Shown piece after piece: positions 6,925 through 13,015 of a DNA stretch of 13,015 nucleotides. The position numbers were made by a program, and so were the translations under genes. The notes beneath the pieces are model-generated. The model saw nothing but the letters and a program-made list of their open reading frames with translations, did not search any database and was not told the origin of the DNA. This DNA comes from Candidatus Njordarchaeota archaeon (GTDB lineage Archaea; Thermoproteota; JANJXX01; Panguiarchaeales; Panguiarchaeaceae): NCBI GenBank assembly GCA_029855985.1, contig JAGSHR010000234.1, positions 1 to 13,015 of the forward strand, read 5' to 3'. Position 1 is the first letter of the stretch. Each line of letters opens with the position of its first letter.

Positions 6925-7716
6925 ATGGGTGGAAAAATATCGACAAAAACTAGACTTACTAGCGGATTTGCTAACGCTTTAGCATTTTTATCAGCAATAT
7001 TAGAAGGCGTAATTGGTATACTAATTGTTTTACTATTCACACTTGTAGCTAACATTGAATTTTTGCAACCAGAAGCATGGGGCATCCTATTAGAAGTATT
7101 AGTCATTGCAATGGTAATAAACTACTTTACACTCGGACTAATAATATATACGCCTTTACAAGAACTCGTTCACTATTCAATAAAACTAATGTTATCTGGA
7201 TTCCTAGCATTTCTAACGATAATATCAATTCTAATTATAACACTTTATGAGCCTTACAGCTCCTATCAAATCTATGGCATACTAACGACGGTAATCTTCA
7301 TCGTTGAAGCAATTATTCTCTACTCAGTAAGCGCAATTAGAAGCAAAAAACTAGCTATCATAATAAAACACAAACAAGCACTAGATCAACTCTTAAACCT
7401 AACAAATGCTCTGGCGGAAAAAGTTCACGAAAAAGATGTATATCGGCAGTTAGTAAGAACAAGCAGCCAAGCCTTAACAACATGGGGATTAATACTCCAC
7501 GGGGAAATGCTAGAAAAATGGGACTTAGCTAAGGTATTCAATAAAAGCATAATCTTGTCCCTATTCTTCTTTGGAATAAGCTATATGTTCCAAGCGTTTT
7601 ATCAAGAAAGCATAGGACTAGTAGCGATAATAGGGGCCATCGCAACATTTATGTTGCTAATAGGCCTAATAGCATTTGACTTAATCAAATCTCAAAAAAT
7701 AAGAAAAGCCCTATAA
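6925..7716 (+). CDS. Six-helix integral membrane protein of unknown function
   Basis: The 263-residue protein has six hydrophobic stretches long enough to span the membrane, at about 18-42, 52-75, 87-107, 115-136, 207-226 and 229-251. A polar loop of about 70 residues (137-206) separates helices 4 and 5. It begins SAIRSKKLAIIIKHKQ and continues with helical, charged sequence including NALAEKVHEKDVYRQLVRTSSQALTTW, and positive charges on its first part suggest it is cytoplasmic. The N-terminus (KISTKTR) and C-terminus (KSQKIRK) are also basic, consistent with both ends inside. There is no signal peptidase site, transporter motif or enzyme motif that I recognise. The ATG at 6925 follows GAGGTAG with good spacing, which supports a real gene. 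It lies alone on the plus strand between alaS and tRNA-Ala, which are both on the minus strand. No function is assigned. Confidence 0.85.
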   Translation: MGGKISTKTRLTSGFANALAFLSAILEGVIGILIVLLFTLVANIEFLQPEAWGILLEVLVIAMVINYFTLGLIIYTPLQELVHYSIKLMLSGFLAFLTIISILIITLYEPYSSYQIYGILTTVIFIVEAIILYSVSAIRSKKLAIIIKHKQALDQLLNLTNALAEKVHEKDVYRQLVRTSSQALTTWGLILHGEMLEKWDLAKVFNKSIILSLFFFGISYMFQAFYQESIGLVAIIGAIATFMLLIGLIAFDLIKSQKIRKAL

Positions 7717-7735
7717 ATCCTTCAAGATAACCTTC

Positions 7736-7765
7736 ATTAAAACAATATTTATTAAAACAATATTT
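7736..7765. repeat. Perfect tandem duplication of a 15-bp unit
   Basis: ATTAAAACAATATTT occurs twice with no spacer (7736-7750 and 7751-7765). It follows the stop codon of the membrane protein by 19 bases and continues into a plus-strand T5 run (7763-7767) that could terminate that gene. On the minus strand it lies downstream of the tRNA and offers two TTGTTTTAAT tracts. It may be a duplicated terminator or simple replication slippage. Confidence 0.75.
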
Positions 7766-7822
7766 TTAGGATCAAACACAAATGATTCTTTTCGATAGCT
7801 TTTTGGGAATATGGATAAGTTA

Positions 7823-7898
7823 TGGTGGACGGGGCGGGAATCGAACCCGCGGCCTCCAGCTTGCGAGGCTGGCGCTCTACCAACTGAGCTACCCGTCC
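7823..7898 (-). tRNA. tRNA-Ala (anticodon CGC), with A3:U70 and encoded CCA
   Basis: The minus strand folds into a complete 76-base cloverleaf. The acceptor stem is GGACGGG with CCCGTCC (7 pairs); the linker is TA; the D stem is GCTC/GAGC with loop AGTTGGTA; the anticodon stem is CCAGC/GCTGG around loop CTCGCAA; the variable loop is 5 bases; and the T stem is GCGGG/CCCGC with loop TTCGAAT. The end is A73 followed by an encoded CCA (7823-7825). There is no intron. Anticodon CGC (positions 34-36, after U33) reads GCG, alanine. The third acceptor pair is A3:U70 (plus-strand positions 7896 and 7829), where alanine tRNAs normally have G3:U70. All other stem positions pair, so this is not a decayed gene. 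GCG is used at invariant alanines in the rpoA of this window, which supports alanine as the meaning. The gene lies upstream of alaS on the same strand, past an opposing gene. Confidence 0.95.
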
Positions 7899-7949
7899 TC
7901 ATCATTTAAAGTCATATGTTTTTATTCATTTTCCTTTTTTCTTGTAAAT

Positions 7950-7959
7950 GCTTTTAAAG
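7950..7959 (-). promoter_or_regulatory. Candidate TATA element for tRNA-Ala
   Basis: On the minus strand CTTTAAAAG lies about 52 bases upstream of the first tRNA base and resembles an archaeal TATA box. A weaker alternative, TGAATAAAAACAT, is closer (about 20-30 bases upstream). The 7899-8050 gap otherwise holds only AT-rich sequence and the 3' end of the neighbouring gene. Confidence 0.3.
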
Positions 7960-8050
7960 ATTTTTGGTAAATCAAAAAGCGAATACTTTAGACAAGAAAA
8001 TTATTTATAAGATTGGGTATTCCAACATAGTTTTAACACTTTTAGAATCA

Positions 8051-8509
8051 CTATGGGTCTAAAAGTATTTTTCTTATCTTGTTTTCAAAGTCACTGTTTG
8101 TTGAATAAAGGTCATCTGTACTTACATCCTCTATAAGTTTCCCTTGGTTATCGTACACGTATAGGGAAAAGCCATCCGTCAAGATTATGTATTTTGGTTT
8201 TAAGACGTAGGCATAGGTTTTAACAAGCACTTTCTCTAGTATTTCTCTGAAACCGTCATTGTGTAGCATGTCTCCATCTTCGGGGCCAATGATCTCCCAA
8301 ACAACTTTTATGTTACCATTTTTATCATAAGTCACAATATCGACATCTAAATCTAGTATATTGGATTCCACTTTGTAATCCTTATCTCTTTCAAAACCGA
8401 GGGATTCCAAGTATTTCTCAAACAAGTAAATTATAATACCATGCTTTGGTTTCAAGTCGGTTCTTTCTTTTAGTATCTTGGCCACTTCTCTAGCTTCCAA
8501 AACTGGCAT
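8051..8509 (-). CDS. Small PD-(D/E)XK-like protein, similar to the HsdR N-terminal domain; probable catalytic Lys missing
   Basis: The 152-residue protein looks like the isolated nuclease fold found at the N-terminus of type I restriction HsdR subunits. It has a helical start ending KYLESLGF, then LDLDVDIVTYDKNGNIKVVWEIIG (53-75), where D55 or D57 would be the first metal acid and E72 the second. Next come VLVKTYAYVLKPKYIILTDG (94-113), matching the helix, strand and T-D-G turn of that family, and a final strand SLYVYD. The canonical E-x-K reads E72-I-I74, so the lysine is absent and the domain may bind nucleic acid without cutting. There are no methylase or helicase genes nearby, so a restriction system is not supported here. 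A GTG at 8518 is in frame, but ATG at 8509 is preferred because GGTGAG (8514-8519) is correctly spaced for it and overlaps the GTG. Confidence 0.6.
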   Translation of the reverse strand: MPVLEAREVAKILKERTDLKPKHGIIIYLFEKYLESLGFERDKDYKVESNILDLDVDIVTYDKNGNIKVVWEIIGPEDGDMLHNDGFREILEKVLVKTYAYVLKPKYIILTDGFSLYVYDNQGKLIEDVSTDDLYSTNSDFENKIRKILLDP

Positions 8510-8540
8510 AGATCTCACCCTGGGATTTTGCTGGTATATT

Positions 8541-8550
8541 CTAATTTAAA
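8541..8550 (-). promoter_or_regulatory. TATA box for the HsdR-N-like gene
   Basis: ATTTAAATTA on the minus strand lies about 35 bases upstream of the ATG at 8509. It would start transcription near 8520, with a leader of about 11 bases that contains the GGTGAG ribosome site. Confidence 0.45.
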
Positions 8551-8840
8551 TCATGGGCTTTTTGTTGCTTCTAAATGGATTTCAGACTTTTGTTGTTTGC
8601 AATACAATAAACATTATAGTTTGCTCTTTAAATAAATACGCATTTTGTTTTTAAATAAGAGCGCAATCTCACGTTTAATGTTTAATTTTTCCATGTTTTG
8701 AGATAGCGTATATTTAAATATATCATTTTCATTATAATGATAATTGGATGGTAAAATTTTAATATAGTTTCTGAATTTTGACTAAGTTATGTGTAATTTT
8801 TATTTTTAATGATGCACAATCCAGTATTTAAGGAGAAATA
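8551..8840. other. Long AT-rich intergenic region upstream of rpoA
   Basis: No supported gene lies in this stretch. A 33-codon frame from ATG 8553 has no ribosome site. Structure present: a perfect 14-base AT palindrome TATATTTAAATATA (8709-8722), and a 7-bp inverted repeat TATCATT/AATGATA with an 8-base loop (8721-8727, 8736-8742) overlapping its edge. TATA-like runs for rpoA lie at 8790-8808 (TTTTTATTTTTAA) and 8825-8830 (TATTTA). The length and the symmetrical elements suggest a regulated promoter for the downstream polymerase gene, but none of this is proven. Confidence 0.45.
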
Positions 8841-8841
8841 A

Positions 8842-8896
8842 CCCGGCCGGGGATGACTTTATTCTTATGAAGGAAAAGAGGGGTAATGGAAAATGA
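8842..8896 (+). promoter_or_regulatory. rpoA leader: GC palindrome and two ATGA-linked micro-ORFs
   Basis: CCCGGCCGGG (8842-8851) is a perfect 10-base palindrome of only G and C in a very AT-rich setting. An ATG at 8853 opens MTLFL and stops at TGA 8868-8870. This overlaps as ATGA with an ATG at 8867, which opens MKEKRGNGK and stops at TGA 8894-8896. That in turn overlaps as ATGA with the rpoA start at 8893. The ribosome site GAGGGG (8878-8883) lies inside the second micro-ORF. The chain could couple translation or could be chance. Confidence 0.35.
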
Positions 8897-11800
8897 GATT
8901 TGAGGTTCCAAAAAAGATATCTTCAATTGATTTCGGTATTCTATCACCAGAGGAAATAAGAGAACTAGGTGTAATTAGGGTAGATAAAGCCGAGCTTTAT
9001 GATCAAGAGGGAAAAGGTTTCCCAGGAGGCCCCCTTGATATCAGGTTGGGAGCGCCCAACAATAGAGATCGATGTGGAACATGTAACCTAAAGAAATACG
9101 AAGATGGCGTTGGGTGTTTAGGACACTTTGGCTATATAGAGCTAGCAAGCCCTGTCTATCACCCAGGATTCGTAAAACATGTTGAAAAAGTTCTCAATGC
9201 TGTTTGTGAGAACTGTGGTCGTTTGACTTTGCCTCCTGAGGTAAGAGAGCAGTATTGGCAGAGATTGAAACCTTTCATTAAAAAAAGGGGTTATGCTAAC
9301 TGGGATATTGTCAAGAAAGTGCTAGCAGCGGCGATAAAAGAAAAAAGATGTCCCTACTGTGGTTTTGAAAAACAAGGAAAATTCACTTATTCTAAAACGG
9401 AAATGACATTCCTAAAAGTTATCCCTGTTTCTAAGGACGAATTAGACAGATATCTAGAAGAAGGAGAATATCCAAAGAAGAAAGGGGAAATGGTCGAACC
9501 AATTGCAGGACGCAAACCAAAAGTAAAGAAAAAAGGAAACAAATACTACTTCCAGATCTACCAAAGCCCAGAAACCATAAGGAAAATACTCAGCCAAATA
9601 TATGATGAAGACCTCGCATTTGATGAGGAAGAAAGAAAAGAAAGAGAAAAAGATGTGTACCTCATTGGGTTCCATCCAGAAAGGTCATTGCCAAAATGGA
9701 CTATACTCAAAGTTCTTCCCGTTCCTCCAATTAGCATAAGACCTCCCGTTATCACTGCAGAAGGAAAAAGATCGGAAGACCACTTAACAATAACTCTTCG
9801 AGATATCGTTAGAGCCAATGAACAATTAAGAAGTAAAATCAAAGGAGGACCATCAACTGTAATTGACCAATTATGGCAAAGATTACAAAAACTAATCAAA
9901 GCACTCTTTGGACTGCACAAGATCGGTGAAATTGTTATTGATAATATCAATGTTAAGGGGATAGTGCACCGTTTATCTGGGAAAGAAGGGAGGTTTAGAC
10001 ATAACCTAAGCGGAAAAAGAGTGAATTACTCGGGTAGAGCCGTTATATCTCCCGATCCCTACCTGAGTATAGATGAGATAGGAGTTCCAGAGAAAATCGC
10101 CAGGACATTGCTAATACCCGAAGTTGTCAACGATTTAAACATAGAGTTCTTAAAGAAACTCGTGGTGAGAGGTCCAGAAAACTACCCAGGCGCTGTATTC
10201 ATACACAAATATGAGGGTGGAGTGTACAGAAAAAGATTCCTAGAAGTAATAAAAAACCCGAGGGATAGAGCAAAAATAGCAGAAGAGTTGAAACCCGGAG
10301 ACATAGTGGAAAGGCACCTAATGGATGGCGATATACTTGTATTTAACAGACAACCAACACTGCACAGGATCTCAATGATGGCCCACAGAGTTAGAGTCTT
10401 ACCATACAATACACTAAGATTACACCTAATGACATGTACTCCATACAACGCGGACTTCGATGGAGATGAAATGAACGTACACTTACCCAGAACACACGAG
10501 ACAAGAGCAGAAGTGGAAACACTAATGGAAGTAAAAAGACACATAATAACCGCTAGATACGGAGGGCCGATTATTGGTCCAAAACAGGACTTCATAACTG
10601 GAGCATTCCTATTGACCAGAGAAAGTTCGATGCTAACAAAAGATGAAGCAATGCAAGTGCTCCTCTATGGTGGAGTAGAAACAATACCTGAAAACTTCTT
10701 CGAAAATGGGAAAGTCCCTGGTAGGAAGATATTCTCCCAATTTATACCTGAATACATATACTATGAAGGGGAACTAAAACCCTTCTTGTGTGGTAAGAAA
10801 GCAAAAAAGGGAGAAGAAAGCGAAAAAGAAAAGAAAAAAGTAAAAACCAAAGGCAAAAGCAAAAAACAAAAAACAACCAAGAAAGAAAAAGAGGGGACAG
10901 AGAAAGAAAAGTGCATGGTAAAGATATGGAACGGTGAAATCCTAGAAGGAGTAATCGATAAAGCCTCAATAGGCGCCGAAAAACCAAAGAACATAGTACA
11001 CAAGATCGTTGAAAGATGGGGATACGACGAAGCCAAGAAGTTTCTAAACAGCATATCAGGTTCAATTCTAAGGTTCCTAACTGATCGAGGTTTCAGCATG
11101 ACAATATGGGACATAAAAATACCTGAAACAGCAAAAATCGAAGTGAAGAAAACAGTGGAAGAGTATCTTAAAAAGGCAAACGAGTTAGTCCAACAATTCA
11201 TAACCGGGAACCTAGAGGCAGAACCTGGAAAAACCGTTGAAGATACATTCGAAGACAAGCTAATCGCAATCCTCGACGAAGCAAGAACAAAAGCAGGAGA
11301 GATAATAGTCAGCCACGTACCAAGAGAAAGCCAAATGGTAATAATGACAGCAACAGGAGCTAGAGGAGATGAAACAAACCTACAACAAGTACTAGGATTT
11401 ATTGGGCAATCAGTAGTTAGGGGTAAGAGAGTAAGGAGAGGTTATGAAAATAGAACACTTTCATACTTCAAAAAAGGAGACAAAGGACCACTCGCAGGGG
11501 GATTCATCACAAACAGTTTCTCATCAGGAATGAATCCTCCAGAATACTTCTTCCATAATGCAGGAGGAAGAGATAGTCTTGTTGACACAGCAGTTAGAAC
11601 CGCAGACAGTGGGTATTTCTACAGAAGGCTAGTAAACGCACTCCAAGACACAAAAATAGACTATGATGGAACAGCAAGAATGATGGATGGATACATAGTT
11701 CAATTCAAGTATGGTGGTGATGGGATCCACCCAGGAAAAAGCTACGCCGGTACACTTGCAGACTACAGATCAATATTTTACGAATTGATAACAAGAAGAA

Positions 11801-13015
11801 AACAAGAAAAGAGGAGAGGACCAAAAGTAAAAGGATGGCCAGAATACTATGATAAAATACTCGAAACAATAAAACAAGAGTTCTCCATGAGAATAGCGGA
11901 AGAAGTAAGAGAAGTATTCAAATCGCTTAAAAACGAGAAGAAATGGATACTCTCAGAGGAAGAAGCTCAAGAATTCCTCAATATTCTAAGGAAGAAGTAT
12001 ATAAGAGCCCAAATTGACCCAGGTGAACCAGCGGGAACCGTGGCGGCACAATCGATAAGCGAACCGGCAACACAGTTAACACTAAGAACATTCCACTGGG
12101 CTGGAGTTGCAACATACAGCATTACAACCGGTCTACCAAGATTGAAAGAGATATTTGACGCGTTAGAAGTACCAAGCACTCCACTAATAAAAGTATTCCT
12201 AACACCAGATTACAGTAAAAGCGAAACAAAAGCAAGAAAGGTTCTAGAGGAAATACAAGCAATAAACATAACAAAATTAATTGTACCAGATGGATACAGT
12301 CTACAACCAGATTATAATAGAATCTACATCCAACTAGACAGAAGAAAACTAGCCAAAAGAGAACTAACAGTCGAAAAGGTCATTGAAGAATTAGAAAAAG
12401 TTGGAAAAGCTAGAATTGAGAGAGACAAGAAGAGTAAGTACGTGCTATACATTTACCCCGAAGATGATTCGGTAACGCTCTCAATGTTATCAAAGAAAAT
12501 CAAGGAAAAAATCATAAAGGGAATAAAAGGAATGGAGAGAGCCCACCTAAGAAAAACAGAGAAGGGAGAATACTATATAGTAATCCAAGGAAAAGATATG
12601 TCACCACTATTATTCATTGACGGAATCGACCTAACGAGAATAGAAACTAACAACATACACAACATGGCAAAAATATTCGGATTAGAAGCAACAAGAAGAC
12701 TAATAATGAAAGAAGCAAAAGACGTGCTGGACAACTACGGTTTGCACATAGACATGAGACACCTAATGTTCGTAACTGATCTAATAACCCACAGAGGAAA
12801 AATAGACTCAATAGGCAGATATGGAATATCAGGAAAGAAAACAAGCGTGCTCGCAAGAGCGGCATTCGAGGAAACAGGAAAACATATATTCAGAGCAGCA
12901 GCTTTAGGAATGAGAGATGAGTTAAGCGGAGCAACCGAAAACGTAATCGTCGGAGGAATAGCTCCAGTTGGAACAGGATCCGTCAGAATAGGTTACTCAA
13001 TAACAACCCAAGAAA
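8893..13015 (+). CDS. rpoA: DNA-directed RNA polymerase largest subunit, A' and A'' fused in one gene (C-terminal end outside window)
   Basis: All 1,374 visible codons are open. The A' half shows zinc site C61, C64, C75, H78; a second zinc site C105, C108, C153, C156; GKRVNYSGRAVISPDP (near 374-389); the catalytic NADFDGD loop with D521, D523 and D525; GGPIIG (557-562); ATGARGDETNLQQ (820-832); and the bridge helix ending DTAVRTADSGYFYRRL (898-913). The frame runs on with no stop or start signal into A'': PGEPAGTVAAQS, the trigger loop with Q1061, L1064, R1065, H1068 (TFHWAG), then GLPRLKEIFDA, IDMRHLMFVTDLIT and GTGSVRIGY near the end. Most archaea split this gene at about residue 960-1000. 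A lysine-rich insertion occupies about 634-673. The ATG at 8893 follows GAGGGG at 8 bases. rpoB and rpoH are not upstream; the neighbour is a divergent unrelated gene. Confidence 0.98.
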   Translation, partial: MRFEVPKKISSIDFGILSPEEIRELGVIRVDKAELYDQEGKGFPGGPLDIRLGAPNNRDRCGTCNLKKYEDGVGCLGHFGYIELASPVYHPGFVKHVEKVLNAVCENCGRLTLPPEVREQYWQRLKPFIKKRGYANWDIVKKVLAAAIKEKRCPYCGFEKQGKFTYSKTEMTFLKVIPVSKDELDRYLEEGEYPKKKGEMVEPIAGRKPKVKKKGNKYYFQIYQSPETIRKILSQIYDEDLAFDEEERKEREKDVYLIGFHPERSLPKWTILKVLPVPPISIRPPVITAEGKRSEDHLTITLRDIVRANEQLRSKIKGGPSTVIDQLWQRLQKLIKALFGLHKIGEIVIDNINVKGIVHRLSGKEGRFRHNLSGKRVNYSGRAVISPDPYLSIDEIGVPEKIARTLLIPEVVNDLNIEFLKKLVVRGPENYPGAVFIHKYEGGVYRKRFLEVIKNPRDRAKIAEELKPGDIVERHLMDGDILVFNRQPTLHRISMMAHRVRVLPYNTLRLHLMTCTPYNADFDGDEMNVHLPRTHETRAEVETLMEVKRHIITARYGGPIIGPKQDFITGAFLLTRESSMLTKDEAMQVLLYGGVETIPENFFENGKVPGRKIFSQFIPEYIYYEGELKPFLCGKKAKKGEESEKEKKKVKTKGKSKKQKTTKKEKEGTEKEKCMVKIWNGEILEGVIDKASIGAEKPKNIVHKIVERWGYDEAKKFLNSISGSILRFLTDRGFSMTIWDIKIPETAKIEVKKTVEEYLKKANELVQQFITGNLEAEPGKTVEDTFEDKLIAILDEARTKAGEIIVSHVPRESQMVIMTATGARGDETNLQQVLGFIGQSVVRGKRVRRGYENRTLSYFKKGDKGPLAGGFITNSFSSGMNPPEYFFHNAGGRDSLVDTAVRTADSGYFYRRLVNALQDTKIDYDGTARMMDGYIVQFKYGGDGIHPGKSYAGTLADYRSIFYELITRRKQEKRRGPKVKGWPEYYDKILETIKQEFSMRIAEEVREVFKSLKNEKKWILSEEEAQEFLNILRKKYIRAQIDPGEPAGTVAAQSISEPATQLTLRTFHWAGVATYSITTGLPRLKEIFDALEVPSTPLIKVFLTPDYSKSETKARKVLEEIQAINITKLIVPDGYSLQPDYNRIYIQLDRRKLAKRELTVEKVIEELEKVGKARIERDKKSKYVLYIYPEDDSVTLSMLSKKIKEKIIKGIKGMERAHLRKTEKGEYYIVIQGKDMSPLLFIDGIDLTRIETNNIHNMAKIFGLEATRRLIMKEAKDVLDNYGLHIDMRHLMFVTDLITHRGKIDSIGRYGISGKKTSVLARAAFEETGKHIFRAAALGMRDELSGATENVIVGGIAPVGTGSVRIGYSITTQE

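Noticed and set aside
7823..7898. The possibility that this tRNA carries another amino acid (for example cysteine, by reading GCA one base off in the anticodon loop)
   Set aside because: The five-pair anticodon stem fixes a seven-base loop with U33, so the anticodon is CGC. GCG codons at invariant alanines in rpoA show the normal meaning.
8051..8509. A type I restriction-modification locus
   Set aside because: Only a single small HsdR-N-like protein is present, lacking the E-x-K lysine, with no methylase, specificity or helicase gene in the window.
8553..8654. 33-codon frame (starts MGFLLLLNG) in the rpoA upstream region
   Set aside because: There is no ribosome site, and it lies in promoter-like AT-rich sequence. 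Short hydrophobic frames are expected by chance here.
10742..11258. Long minus-strand frames rich in Leu, Phe and Ser opposite rpoA (similar ones at 9454-9950, 10182-10595 and 12647-12865)
   Set aside because: They are antisense shadows of lysine- and glutamate-rich rpoA codons. The plus strand encodes invariant polymerase motifs throughout.
1..13015. CRISPR arrays, insertion sequences, attachment sites or inteins
   Set aside because: I saw no regularly spaced repeats, transposase motifs or terminal repeats. The polymerase frame reads through its conserved motifs without an intein insertion, and the tRNA 3' end is not duplicated.

Overview
The window comes from an AT-rich archaeon, probably a thermophile. 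The archaeal markers are aIF2-gamma, an archaeal-type alanyl-tRNA synthetase with an N-terminal zinc site, an archaeal Sec11-like signal peptidase, a DUF99 protein, an Era-like GTPase paired with a DUF2073 protein, TATA-type promoters, GGTG-type Shine-Dalgarno sites, and an RNA polymerase large subunit of the A'/A'' type. A' and A'' are one continuous reading frame here, whereas most archaea split them. The one tRNA has G-C pairs at 18 of 21 stem positions, which suggests a high growth temperature. Several usually constant motifs are altered, so this looks like a fast-evolving lineage. I cannot name the phylum from sequence alone.

Layout. 1-869 (minus): a DUF99 gene followed by a truncated signal peptidase gene, one operon. 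870-1004: divergent promoter region with a perfect 18-bp palindrome. 1005-2719 (plus): aIF2-gamma and a small coiled-coil protein. 2720-3896 (plus): regulatory region, then an overlapping gene pair (Era-like GTPase and DUF2073). 3925-6678 (minus): alaS, convergent with the GTPase pair. 6925-7716 (plus): a six-helix membrane protein of unknown role. 7823-7898 (minus): tRNA-Ala(CGC). 8051-8509 (minus): a small PD-(D/E)XK-like protein. 8510-8892: long AT-rich intergenic region with a distinctive leader. 8893 to the window end (plus): fused rpoA, missing only its extreme C-terminus.

Most notable observation. The tRNA has anticodon CGC (alanine, codon GCG) but carries A3:U70, not the near-universal alanine identity pair G3:U70. 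About 1.1 kb away on the same strand, alaS encodes an otherwise normal archaeal AlaRS in which the aspartate that reads G3 (D400 in E. coli, D450 in A. fulgidus) is isoleucine 456. The partner asparagine is kept as N360. GCG encodes invariant alanines in the rpoA of this same window, so the tRNA should carry alanine. Together these changes look like a co-evolved switch of the alanine identity rule from G3:U70 to A3:U70. This is an inference from sequence and needs the organism's other alanine tRNAs and a charging assay.

Secondary points: a lysine-rich insertion in RpoA between two cysteines, rpoA transcribed away from rpoB with a GC palindrome and ATGA-linked micro-ORFs in its leader, and operator-like palindromes upstream of aIF2-gamma and of the GTPase operon.
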